NCBI GenBank assembly: GCA_964394665.1
Contig: CAYMYN010000013.1
Span: forward strand, 1-64,000
From: CAYMYN01 sp964394665
Lineage (GTDB): Bacteria; Planctomycetota; UBA1135; GCA-002686595
Direction: 5' to 3'
Length of the DNA: 64,000 nt
Positions 34,126-42,364 of the stretch are shown here, piece after piece (positions within the stretch are counted from its first letter, which is position 1; the number at the start of each line of letters is the position of its first letter). The notes beneath the pieces were generated by a model that did no database searches, was not told the DNA's origin, and saw only the letters and a program-made list of their open reading frames with translations. Both the position numbers and the translations under genes were made by a program.

Positions 34126-34934
34126 AGGCGCCGCCCTTCGACGACGGCGGCCTCGAGCGCTACGACGGCACGCCCGAGAACGCGCACCTCGCGCGCATCC
34201 TCGAGTTGATCCGGACCGAGCGCGACCCCGCCTTCGCGCTGCTGCGCCGCAGGCCGATCCCGTTCGCGCGCCTCGGGCGTCCACTCTCCGGCGCGCGCAT
34301 CGCCCTGGTCACGACCGCCGGCCTGCACCGCCGCGGGGACGAGCCCTTCACGGTCCTCGTCGATCCGGTCGGCGACACGAGCTTCCGCGTGCTGCCCCAC
34401 GCCACGCCCGCCGATGCGCTGGACCTCGACGCGGGCTACGTCGATGCCAAGTACGTGCGCCTCGACCCCGAAGTGGGCCTGCCGCGGGCCGCCCTCGAGC
34501 GGCTCCACGCCGAAGGCCGCGTCGGAGAACCCGCGCCGCGCCATGCCAGCTTCTGCGGCGGCATCCTGCGCCCCTTCCCCGGCCTGCGCCGCAGCGCCGA
34601 GCGTCTGCGGGCGTTGTTCGCCGAGGACGGAGTCGACGCCGCCCTGTTCTGTCCGACCTGCCCGACCTGCGTGCAGACCGCGGGCCTGGTCGCGGGCGAG
34701 CTCGAGGCCATGGGCCTGCCGACGGTCTCGCTCTCGCTCCTGCCCGAGCTCTCCGCGATCACCGGCGTACCGCGCACTCTGGCGCTGCACTTCCCCTTCG
34801 GCGCGCCCTGCGGCGATCCGGGCAACTCCGCCCTGCACGCCGCCGTCGTGGCCGAGGCGCTCGCGCTGCTCGTCGAGGCGACCGAGCCCGGCGACGTGCG
34901 CAGCTCGAGCCTCTCCTGGCGGCGCGGGAGCTGA
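34122..34934 (+). CDS. GrdB-like (glycine/betaine reductase selenoprotein B family) protein, Cys variant
   Basis: A 270-residue protein starting at a GTG coupled to the ATP-grasp gene. It matches the short GrdB-family proteins: ALVTTAGLHRRGDEPF, GDTSFRVLP, PAPRHASFCGGILRPFPGLR, then DAALFCPTCPTCVQTAGLV and GLPTVSLSLLPELS, ending HFPFGAPCGDPGN. In many relatives the redox-active position of the middle motif is selenocysteine. Here it is a run of three Cys (C177, C180, C183), all encoded by TGT/TGC, so no selenocysteine decoding is needed. Grd-type proteins do thiol/selenol chemistry on small amines. Within a peptide-modification operon it may be a redox partner or tailoring enzyme. The family call is good; the role is inferred. 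Confidence 0.82.
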   Translation: MKAPPFDDGGLERYDGTPENAHLARILELIRTERDPAFALLRRRPIPFARLGRPLSGARIALVTTAGLHRRGDEPFTVLVDPVGDTSFRVLPHATPADALDLDAGYVDAKYVRLDPEVGLPRAALERLHAEGRVGEPAPRHASFCGGILRPFPGLRRSAERLRALFAEDGVDAALFCPTCPTCVQTAGLVAGELEAMGLPTVSLSLLPELSAITGVPRTLALHFPFGAPCGDPGNSALHAAVVAEALALLVEATEPGDVRSSSLSWRRGS

Positions 34935-34969
34935 CCGCGCTCGCGCCTTCCGGGCAGATCGAGGCGAGG

Positions 34970-36367
34970 TCAGCGCGCGGGCACGTCGAGCCCTGCCGAG
35001 CTCCAGGCCGAGAAGCCGCCGCGGTGGTCCGAGACCTGCTCGAAGCCCAGCTCGCGCAGCAGGCTGGCCGCGATCATCGAGCGGTAGCCGCTCTGGCAGG
35101 TGAGCACCATCGGCCGGTCGCGGGGCAGCTCCTCGGCCCGCGCCCGCAGTTGCGGCAGGGGCAGGTTGCGCGCGTCGGGCACATGCCCGGCCTGGTGCTC
35201 GCTCGCGGCGCGCACGTCGACGACCAGCGGCGGCTCGGGAGCGGTGAGGACGCGCAGCAGGTCCTCGTTCGAGAGCCGCGGGATGCGGCGCACGAGATCG
35301 GGTCGGGCAGCCAGCGCCGCAGGCCCGCCCTCGAGATACCCCGTGACGTGGTCGAAGCCGATGCGCCCCAGCCGCAGGGCCGCCTCGCGCTCGCGGCCGA
35401 CCTCGGCCACGATCACGATCGGCCGCGCGACGTCGAGCAGGGCGCCCGCCCAGCTCGCGTACTTGCCGCCCAGGCCGACGTTGGCGCTCCCGGCGAGGTG
35501 ACCGGCCCCGAACTCCTCGGCGTCCCGCGCGTCGAGCACCTGGGCGCCGCGCGAGACCAATGAGATCACTTCGGGCAGCGAGAGGGCGCGCATGGATCGC
35601 GCGAGGCTCTCCTCGAGCGTCGGACGGTGGTTCTTGTTGAGCTCCGCGGCGTGCGCGAAGTAGGCCGGGGCGGGCGGCTGATCGGCGGTGAGTTCGCGCA
35701 CGAACTCGGCGCGCGTCATCGCCTGCAGCGCCCAGTTCCCGCGGCGCTGCGCGCCCAGGGTCGAGACCGTCTCCGCCGAAAGGTTCTTGCCGCAGGCCGA
35801 GCCCGCGCCGTGACCGGGATAGACGAGCGTCTCGTCCGGTAGGGTGAGCAGCTTCCCGTGCAACGAGTCGAAGAGCCAGCCGGCGAGCTCCTCGGCGCCA
35901 TGGCCGACCGAGGTCAAGAGGTCGGGCCGCCCGACGTCGCCGATGAAAAGCGTGTCCCCGGTCAGCACCGCGTGCGGGCGGCGGGCGTCCTGGGCACGGT
36001 CGTACACCACGATGCAGACGCTCTCGGGAGTGTGGCCGGGCGTCTCGCGGAACTCGAGGCGCACGCTCCCCAGGTCGAGGTGGGCGCCGTCGCGCATCGG
36101 CTCGAAGGGGTACTCGGCGTGCGCCCGCGCCCCCAGGTGGATCGTGGCCCCGGTGCGCGCCCGCAGCTCGAGGTGCCCGGCGAGGAAGTCGGCGTGGAAG
36201 TGCGTCAGCAGCACGTGCCGAATCTCCAACCCCAGCTCGCGCGCGCGCTCGAGGTACAGCTCGATGTCGCGGCGCGGGTCGACGACGGCGGCGATCCCGC
36301 TCGTCTCGTCGCCGATGAGGTAGGAGGCTTGCGCCAGGCAGGCGAGATAGTGTTGTTCGAGGATCAT
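34970..36367 (-). CDS. Persulfide dioxygenase-like metallo-beta-lactamase fused to two rhodanese domains
   Basis: This 465-residue protein has an MBL domain with the HxHxD motif (VLLTHFHADFLAGH) and the persulfide-dioxygenase-type segment LTGDTLFIGDVGRPDLL, plus YPGHGAGSACGKNL. Two rhodanese domains follow. The first lacks a catalytic Cys (VIVAEVGRERE). The second has it (VLTCQSGYRSM). This matches CstB-like proteins, which oxidise persulfides and transfer sulfane sulfur. The gene is convergent with the GrdB-like gene (35 bp apart). Start at the ATG at 36367. It may be a housekeeping sulfur-detoxification enzyme unrelated to the peptide cluster. Confidence 0.9.
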   Translation of the reverse strand: MILEQHYLACLAQASYLIGDETSGIAAVVDPRRDIELYLERARELGLEIRHVLLTHFHADFLAGHLELRARTGATIHLGARAHAEYPFEPMRDGAHLDLGSVRLEFRETPGHTPESVCIVVYDRAQDARRPHAVLTGDTLFIGDVGRPDLLTSVGHGAEELAGWLFDSLHGKLLTLPDETLVYPGHGAGSACGKNLSAETVSTLGAQRRGNWALQAMTRAEFVRELTADQPPAPAYFAHAAELNKNHRPTLEESLARSMRALSLPEVISLVSRGAQVLDARDAEEFGAGHLAGSANVGLGGKYASWAGALLDVARPIVIVAEVGREREAALRLGRIGFDHVTGYLEGGPAALAARPDLVRRIPRLSNEDLLRVLTAPEPPLVVDVRAASEHQAGHVPDARNLPLPQLRARAEELPRDRPMVLTCQSGYRSMIAASLLRELGFEQVSDHRGGFSAWSSAGLDVPAR

Positions 36368-36450
36368 GGCTCGTCGCGGCTCGCGGGCAGGAGCGCGAAG
36401 GGCCAGTGTACCAACCGCGGCGAGCCCGGGACGGGGCGAAGGGTCTACCC

Positions 36451-37188
36451 TCAGGCGGCCGACGTCCCCTCGTCCCGCCGGCTGCGGGCAGCCTGGGCCC
36501 GGCGCGCCTCGACGTACCCGGCGATGCGCTCGCGTTGACGCACGCTCTCGGAATCGTCCTCGAACAGGAATTGCAGACCGTAGTGCACGCCCTTCTCGCC
36601 CAACGAGCGCCAGCGAATGCGCGCTTCGACGACGCACGGTTCGTCGGGCGCGTCCCCCATGCGGAAGGAGACGGACACACGGTCGCGGTCGAAGAGCTCC
36701 GCCTCGAGCGCCAGGGGGGCCAGGGCCTGGGCTCCGCCCGCGGAGAGATCGAGCAAGACCGACTTGCATCCTTCCGCGCCGATCGAGCTCGCGGCGTCCC
36801 CGTCCCGGGGGGCGAGGACCAACGAGGACGCGGTCCACTCGTCGACGTCGATCCGATCGTCCGTGCGCCGCGTCAGGTCGGGGGCGAGCCCATCGGTCGC
36901 CTTCCACTTGACGCGGAAGCGATAGCTCGCGATCCGCACCCCATCTCGGCGGGACACCACCTGGGCCAGGAAAGTGCGCGGGGAGCCCCGATCCTCGTAG
37001 CACAGCTCCACGTGTTGGCCGATGCGTAAGGCGGGTGCCGCTTCGAGGGAGAAACTCGCTTCGAGTCGGCCGGCTGCGTCCGGAAGAGCCTCGAGACGAC
37101 CGCCGTAGGTGTTGGGATCTCCGACGTGGGCACGCCGCAACTGGATCGATCCGGGCGCGGGGCCGGTGGGGCGCGAGGCGTGTTCCAT
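36451..37188 (-). CDS. PilZ-domain protein
   Basis: This 245-residue soluble protein has an N-terminal beta-rich YcgR-like region (LRIGQHVELCYEDRGSPRTF) and a C-terminal PilZ-like barrel (RRTDDRIDVDEW, then SVLLDLSAGGAQAL and HYGLQFLF). PilZ domains bind cyclic di-GMP through RxxxR and D/NxSxxG. Here DLSAGG is intact, while the RxxxR position reads RRTDDR and is only partly conserved, so ligand binding is probable rather than certain. Start at the ATG at 37188 with AGGGAG upstream. Divergent from the pseudopilin genes, it may belong to motility or secretion control. Confidence 0.8.
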   Translation of the reverse strand: MEHASRPTGPAPGSIQLRRAHVGDPNTYGGRLEALPDAAGRLEASFSLEAAPALRIGQHVELCYEDRGSPRTFLAQVVSRRDGVRIASYRFRVKWKATDGLAPDLTRRTDDRIDVDEWTASSLVLAPRDGDAASSIGAEGCKSVLLDLSAGGAQALAPLALEAELFDRDRVSVSFRMGDAPDEPCVVEARIRWRSLGEKGVHYGLQFLFEDDSESVRQRERIAGYVEARRAQAARSRRDEGTSAA

Positions 37189-37393
37189 GGTTCTCCCTGG
37201 ACTCGCGCCGAGGACGGGGAAACGCGTCCGTGACGGAGGCCGCTCGGGCATCGGCCAGGTCGTACACGGTTCTGTAGCCATACCCCGTGGGTGTCGTGTC
37301 CCCGCACCCGGCCCCCCAACCCCGCTCAAGAGGCCACGCACGGGGGCCCGAAAGAGGGCGGACCCTGGGAGGCGTCCCCCCTCCGCGAGCGTG

Positions 37394-37987
37394 ATGACCG
37401 AGCACCAGACCGTACCCCCGCGGACGTCCCTCCCCGGCCAGCGACCGCTGCCCCTGCCGCCCGTGCCGCAGACCGAACCGACGATCCCCTTGACCGGCAT
37501 CGCGCTGGTGCTGGCGATCGCGGGCCTGCTCCTGTTCATGGCGGTGCCGAACCGCGCCCTGGACGCCGGGACCCTCGAGGCGCGACGCGTCGAGCTCGAG
37601 CTGCGCGTCGCGCTGGGCGAGTTGCGCATGGCCATCGACGACTACCGCCGCGATCACGGGAGCTGGCCCCTGGCCGAGGAGCCGGTGACGCGCGCCTCGG
37701 AAGGTGCGCGCTCGGCCGGCTTCGTCGATCAACTGGAGGTTCAAGAGGGCCTGCCCCGCGACGCCGCGGCCGGCCCGGGCAACCACTACCGCCCCTACCT
37801 CACGCACGGCATCCCGCCCAATCCCCTCAACGGCTCCGCGCGGGTCCGGGTCCTGGCTCCCGGGGAGAGCTTCCCACAGGAGCCCGCCGGGGAGCACGGC
37901 TGGGTCTACTCGCCGCGCACCGGGGAGGTGCGCGCCAACGTGTCCGGCTTCCTCGGCCGCTCGGGGATCCGTATCTTCGACCTGTGA
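37394..37987 (+). CDS. GspG-like pseudopilin-related membrane protein
   Basis: A 197-residue protein with a Pro-rich cytoplasmic N-terminus of 30 residues. One membrane helix follows (PLTGIALVLAIAGLLLFMAV), then a helix and periplasmic region typical of major pseudopilins (ELRMAIDDYRRDHGSWPLAE, then GWVYSPRTGEVRANV). It lacks a normal prepilin cleavage motif (no GFTxxE), so it may be a non-cleaved paralogue. Start at the ATG at 37394; GTG at 37391 is the only other near option. Its stop overlaps the GTG of the next gene, a true prepilin, so they form an operon. Confidence 0.75.
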   Translation: MTEHQTVPPRTSLPGQRPLPLPPVPQTEPTIPLTGIALVLAIAGLLLFMAVPNRALDAGTLEARRVELELRVALGELRMAIDDYRRDHGSWPLAEEPVTRASEGARSAGFVDQLEVQEGLPRDAAAGPGNHYRPYLTHGIPPNPLNGSARVRVLAPGESFPQEPAGEHGWVYSPRTGEVRANVSGFLGRSGIRIFDL

Positions 37988-38511
37988 GCTTCTCGAGCGG
38001 GTGCGGGCGGGCAACACGGGCGGACCGAGGGTTCACCGTGCTCGAGCTGGCCGTCGCCCTGGCCTTGATCTCCTTGGCGGCCCTGCTCGCCATCCCGGCC
38101 TTCTACGGCCGTCCCGAGGTGACCCTCGACCGCGCTGCCCTGCTCCTGGCGCGGGACCTGCGCCTGGCGCAGAACGACGCCGTCCGGACGCGCCGCGACG
38201 TGATCTTCGAGTTCCTCCCCGATGGCGCGGGCTACGCCCCGCACTTCATCGACGGGGAACCCCTCCAGAATCCGGTGGGCAAGGGTGCGATGGAGCGCGT
38301 GTACGGCCGCGACGCGGTCTTCGAGGGCGTGCGCATCTCGCGCCTGCAGCTCGCCGAAGGGAGGCGGGCGATCCGCTTCGACCGCCTGGGGTTCGCGCAC
38401 GGCGCCGGAGCGATCGAGCTGTCGTTCCAGGACCACTCCTGCCTGGTCCACGTCGAGGAATCGAGCGGGCTCGTCACGGTCCAGGGCCTGTACGGCCGTC
38501 GGGACCACTGA
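37984..38511 (+). CDS. Type IV prepilin-like (GspH-type) pseudopilin
   Basis: This 175-residue protein has a classical prepilin leader of 16 residues. It is cut before the Phe of RGFTVLELAVALALISLAAL, with Glu at position 5 of the mature protein. The mature region resembles minor pseudopilin GspH (ARDLRLAQNDAVRTRRDVIF). It would be inserted in the inner membrane, cleaved by PilD and built into a pseudopilus. The GTG at 37984 overlaps the upstream stop by four bases. No gsp or pil assembly ATPase lies in the window, so the rest of the machinery must be elsewhere. Confidence 0.85.
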   Translation: MSFSSGCGRATRADRGFTVLELAVALALISLAALLAIPAFYGRPEVTLDRAALLLARDLRLAQNDAVRTRRDVIFEFLPDGAGYAPHFIDGEPLQNPVGKGAMERVYGRDAVFEGVRISRLQLAEGRRAIRFDRLGFAHGAGAIELSFQDHSCLVHVEESSGLVTVQGLYGRRDH

Positions 38512-38951
38512 CTCGGGCCCTGGAGACAGGAAGGGGAGCCGCCTCCGGAGAGGCGACTCCCAGTGTTGTCGTCTCCGGTGCGGACACCGGACGACTGCCA
38601 GGATCGGCGGCAGGAACCCATCCCGGCGCCTCCGGAGTCGAGGCAGGGGTGACTCCGGAGGGCCCCCGCTCGAGGCGGGGGCTCCAGGGGTCGGGCAAAC
38701 TCCTGGTTGTGACCGGCGGAGGTGGCAGGAACCCCCACCGGCGCAGGGCGACTTTATCCGCGAACAAGCACGCCTGTCCAGCGCCGCCGCGTGTTCCCAC
38801 GGGATTCCTCCGCGCCCGTCCCCAGGTCGTCGCCCCGATCCTGGCCCGCCCGCCCCCGCCTGCACTACCCTCTGCGGCCCCTTCGCCGCGGCCGGACAGC
38901 GGAGGAGACCGATCCGATCCCGTCCGGCGATCCACGCAGGGAGCACACCCG
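38512..38951. other. 440-bp gene-free region before proS
   Basis: I see no gene here. It contains two hairpins. One at 38534-38561 is a 12-bp stem with one mismatch and a CGGA loop. It follows the pseudopilin stop and a T-rich GTGTTGTCGTCTC comes after it, so it is a likely terminator. The other at 38662-38682 pairs GCCCCCGC with GCGGGGGC around TCGAG. The proS promoter must be in the remaining part. I looked for a T-box element ahead of proS and found none. Confidence 0.6.
38534..38561 (+). terminator. Terminator after pseudopilin operon
   Basis: GGGAGCCGCCTC pairs with GAGGCGACTCCC, with a single C-A mismatch and a four-base loop. The stem begins 23 bp after the pseudopilin stop and is followed by a moderately T-rich tail. 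Confidence 0.6.
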
Positions 38952-40424
38952 ATGGCCGAGGCCCGCATCACCCCCCGCTCCGAGGACTACGCGCAGTGGT
39001 ACCAGGACGTCATCTCCGCCGCCGAGCTGGCCGAGGCGGCCGGGGTCGTCAAGGGCTGCATGGTGATCCGCCCCAACGGCTTCGCCATCTGGGAGGCGAT
39101 GCAGCGCGACCTCGACGCGCGCTTCAAGGCCACGGGGGTCAAGAACGCCTCCTTCCCGCTGCTCATCCCGATGAGCTTCATCCAGAAGGAGGCCGAGCAC
39201 GTCGAGGGCTTCGCGCCCGAGCTCGCGGTCGTCACCCACGCCGGCGGCAAGCAGCTCGAGGAGCCCTACGTCATCCGCCCGACGTCCGAGACGATCATCG
39301 GGCACTTCTTCGCCAAGTGGGTCGACTCCTGGCGCGACCTGCCGCTGCTGATCAATCAATGGTGCAGCGTGATGCGCTGGGAGCTGCGCACGCGGCTGTT
39401 CCTGCGCACCGGTGAGTTCCAGTGGCAGGAAGGGCACACCGCCCACGCCAGCCACGCCGAGGCCAACGAGCGCGTTCAGCAGATGCTCGATGTCTATCGT
39501 GACTTCTACCAAGACGTCGCCGCGATCCCGGTCGTGCGTGGCGTCAAGACCGAGCACGAGCGCTTCGCCGGCGCGATCGAGACGCGTTGCGTGGAGGCCC
39601 TGATGCAGGACGGCAAGGCGCTCCAGGCCGCCACCAGCCACGATCTGGGCCAGAACTTCGGCCGAGCGTTCGACGTCACCTTCCAGAACGTGAACGGCGA
39701 GCGCGAGCACGTCTGGCAGACATCTTGGGGCCTCTCGGCGCGCGCGATCGGAGCGCTGATCATGGTGCACTCGGACGACGACGGGTTGGTCGTTCCGCCG
39801 CGTCTGGCGCCGACGCACGTGGCGATCGTCCCGATCTTCAAGAACGACGCCGAGAAGACGGCGGTGCTCGAGCGCGCGAACGCGCTGGCCGGGCTCCTGC
39901 GCGAGGACGGCCTCAGCGTCGAGGTCGACGCGCGCGAGGGCCTGAAGCCCGGCGCGAAGTACTACGACTGGGAGCGCAAGGGCGTGCCGCTGCGCCTCGA
40001 GCTGGGGCCCCGCGACCTCGAGACTGGCAGCGTCATGGCCAAGCGCCGCATCTCCGAGCTCGACGAGCGCGGCAAGCCGCTCAAGGAGTCGCTGCCCATG
40101 GCCGACCTAGGCGTGCACGTCGGACGCATCCTGGACGAGTTCCAGTCGTTCCTCTTCGAGCGCGCGCGACTGTTCCGCGACGCCAACACCCAGGAGGTCG
40201 ACTCCTGGGACGACTTCCAGGGCGTCTTCGAGGGCTCGGGCTCGCGCTTCGTGCTGGCCCACTGGGACGGGACGACCGAGACCGAGCTCGCGATCAAGGA
40301 ACGCACGAAGGCCACGATCCGCTGCATCCCGCTGCCCGGCGAGGCCCCCGATCCCGAGCCGGGAACCTGCGTCTTGACCGGGAAGCCGAGCGCGCGTCGG
40401 GTGCTCTTCGCGAAGAACTACTGA
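38952..40424 (+). CDS. proS: Prolyl-tRNA synthetase (short, archaeal/eukaryotic-like type)
   Basis: This 490-residue class II synthetase charges tRNA-Pro. Motif 2 is visible in WCSVMRWELRTRLFLRTGEF and the proline-binding region in FQWQEGHTAHAS. Motif 3 is in QTSWGLSARAIGALIMVHSDDDG. The C-terminal anticodon-binding domain and a short zinc-type tail (AKNY at the end) fit the archaeal/eukaryotic-type ProRS, which lacks the inserted editing domain of the longer bacterial type. The ATG at 38952 has AGGGAG about eight bases upstream. It appears monocistronic. Confidence 0.95.
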   Translation: MAEARITPRSEDYAQWYQDVISAAELAEAAGVVKGCMVIRPNGFAIWEAMQRDLDARFKATGVKNASFPLLIPMSFIQKEAEHVEGFAPELAVVTHAGGKQLEEPYVIRPTSETIIGHFFAKWVDSWRDLPLLINQWCSVMRWELRTRLFLRTGEFQWQEGHTAHASHAEANERVQQMLDVYRDFYQDVAAIPVVRGVKTEHERFAGAIETRCVEALMQDGKALQAATSHDLGQNFGRAFDVTFQNVNGEREHVWQTSWGLSARAIGALIMVHSDDDGLVVPPRLAPTHVAIVPIFKNDAEKTAVLERANALAGLLREDGLSVEVDAREGLKPGAKYYDWERKGVPLRLELGPRDLETGSVMAKRRISELDERGKPLKESLPMADLGVHVGRILDEFQSFLFERARLFRDANTQEVDSWDDFQGVFEGSGSRFVLAHWDGTTETELAIKERTKATIRCIPLPGEAPDPEPGTCVLTGKPSARRVLFAKNY

Positions 40425-40429
40425 GCCTT

Positions 40430-42232
40430 TCAGCTCGACGCAGGCAGGAGCGGCGAAGGCAGCCAGTCGAAGTCGACCGGCGTCGGCTCGAGTTCCTCGT
40501 CACCGCCGCGGTCGCGGTAGACGTGCAGGATGCGCGCCCGGCCCAGGTGCTCGTAGTCGGTCTCGGGGTAGCCCGTGGCGCGGTAGGGCTGCTCCAGCAC
40601 GTAGTCGTGCACCACGACGCGCAGCCGGGGCAGGCCGCCGAAGAGCGTCACGTCGTCGAGCCGGCCGGGGCCGCGGGTCGCGTGGTGATCGTAGAGCAGC
40701 GTCAAGACCTGGTTGAACTCGCCCGTGCGCACGCCATCCTCGACGAAGCACAGGTCGAGCTCGAGGTCGTCCAGGACGCGGCGCAGGTGTTCGCGTGCCG
40801 GGAACGGGATGAGCTTGCGCCAGGGCTGCCCGATCCAGCCCGAAGCGGTCTCGTCGACGTCGCGCGTGAGGTGGCTGACGAATGGGCAGTGGGGCGCGAT
40901 CCAGAACCCGCTGCCGCGCTCGAAGCGGCGCTCGGCGGCGGCGGTCAGGGCGCGCTCGATGCCGCGCGCCACGGCGCGCCGGCACAGGTGCTCGAAGCGC
41001 TGGCGCAGGAGCGGGGTCAGGGCGCCGCCCTCGAGTTGCTCCGCGCTCACCGGCCGCGGCCAGCCCTCCGCCGCGCGCCCACGCGGTAGGTCCGACCCAT
41101 CGACCAGGCGCAGGCGCACGTCGGTGCGCTCCAGGAGCGTGTCGGCCCCCACGACCTCGAAGCCCGCCGCGCGGAGCGCCTCGGCGGCGCGGGGACCTTG
41201 CCCAGGGAGCGCCGGCCCCTCGAGGCACACCCGCGGCCCGGGGCTGCGCGAGGATCCCTCGCCGTGGCCGCGCAGGATCATCCACGCCGCCTGGTGGAAG
41301 GTGGCGACGAACGCCCCCGGGATGCTCCAGGCCAGCGCCGAGCCGAGGAAGTGGCTGATCGGCGTCGCGGCGCCCGCGGGCTCGAGGATTCGATCGCCCG
41401 CGGCGAGCAACACCGAGGTCCACGTCACGCTCAGGTACACGACGCCCAGGCCGACGAGCAGCCAGGTCCATTGGAATCCCGCCGGGGCCCGCGACGCACC
41501 CACCCGCTTCCACAGGATCGTGACCCGCGGCGCATCGGGTGCGAGGGTCAGGGCGAGCAGCACCGCGAGCAGCAGACCCGCGAGGATCAACGGGGCGTGA
41601 GCGGGCAACACGGACGCCGCGGTGACGAGGGTGAACGCATAGGCGATGCCGATCCAGCCGTGCAGCCGCCGACGCTTCGCTCGCCAGCGGGGCGAACGCT
41701 CGAGCGCCTCGCCCAGGAGGGCCAGGGGCATCAGGAAGAGCACCAGGGCGACGAGGCCCAGCCAGCTCCACAACGCGGTGTGATAGAGCGCTAGCAGGGT
41801 CGGGCTCACGCCGAGCAACACACCGCGCCAGGCGCCCGGGAGCGCCTCGCGCAACGCCCAGGCCGTCCCCATCAGCCCCACCCCCACGCCCATGCCCCAG
41901 ACGAGGAACGGCGGCAAGCGCCGCGGCAGCGGGGGATCGCCGCGCAGGTCGATGCCCATCGTGATGCGCCGTCCGCGGGCCCACTCGAAGGCCGAGCGCA
42001 GGGCGCCGACCAAGGATCCCAGCCAGACCCGAGGCCGCGCCGCGTGTTGGCGCACGGTGATCGCGCCCAGCACCACGAGCAGCGACACGGCCACCAGGTC
42101 GCTGGCCTCGGAGGGCGAACGCCGGCCAACCACCTCGATCCCCACCACCGCCGCGGCCCACAGGCCCAGCAGCGGCAGGTCCCCGTGCAGCGCCCGCAGG
42201 CGCCTACCGAGCCGGATCGAGTGAGTGGTCAC
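40430..42232 (-). CDS. Large multi-pass membrane protein of unknown function
   Basis: This 600-residue protein has about eight or nine membrane helices in the first 330 residues (for example LLGLWAAAVVGIEVVG, FLVWGMGVGVGLMGTAWAL, LGLVALVLFLMPLALLGEAL). A soluble C-terminal domain of about 260 residues follows, rich in His and Asp (FWIAPHCPFVSHLTRDVDET, LLYDHHATRGPGRLDDV). I do not recognise the family. The last segment has no known catalytic pattern, though the clustered His/Asp residues could bind a metal. The probable start is the GTG at 42232, without a clear ribosome binding site, so it is uncertain. It is convergent with proS, five bases apart. Confidence 0.7.
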   Translation of the reverse strand: MTTHSIRLGRRLRALHGDLPLLGLWAAAVVGIEVVGRRSPSEASDLVAVSLLVVLGAITVRQHAARPRVWLGSLVGALRSAFEWARGRRITMGIDLRGDPPLPRRLPPFLVWGMGVGVGLMGTAWALREALPGAWRGVLLGVSPTLLALYHTALWSWLGLVALVLFLMPLALLGEALERSPRWRAKRRRLHGWIGIAYAFTLVTAASVLPAHAPLILAGLLLAVLLALTLAPDAPRVTILWKRVGASRAPAGFQWTWLLVGLGVVYLSVTWTSVLLAAGDRILEPAGAATPISHFLGSALAWSIPGAFVATFHQAAWMILRGHGEGSSRSPGPRVCLEGPALPGQGPRAAEALRAAGFEVVGADTLLERTDVRLRLVDGSDLPRGRAAEGWPRPVSAEQLEGGALTPLLRQRFEHLCRRAVARGIERALTAAAERRFERGSGFWIAPHCPFVSHLTRDVDETASGWIGQPWRKLIPFPAREHLRRVLDDLELDLCFVEDGVRTGEFNQVLTLLYDHHATRGPGRLDDVTLFGGLPRLRVVVHDYVLEQPYRATGYPETDYEHLGRARILHVYRDRGGDEELEPTPVDFDWLPSPLLPASS

Positions 42233-42364
42233 CTTCGGCGATCTTATCCGCGCCCCGCCAGCGTGCGCAGTAGCCCCACCTGCCTGCTCCTCCGTCCGTC
42301 CGAACCTTGGGACCCACCCCGGCACAGGCCGAGGTGGGTCCGTATCGGCTCGGGACAGCGTGGC

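Noticed and set aside
34590..34700. Selenocysteine in the GrdB-like protein
   Set aside because: All three Cys of CPTCPTC are TGT or TGC codons; there is no in-frame TGA at the motif.
38512..38951. T-box or other riboswitch ahead of proS
   Set aside because: No T-box consensus or specifier-type structure was found; the two hairpins are explained as a terminator and an unassigned stem.
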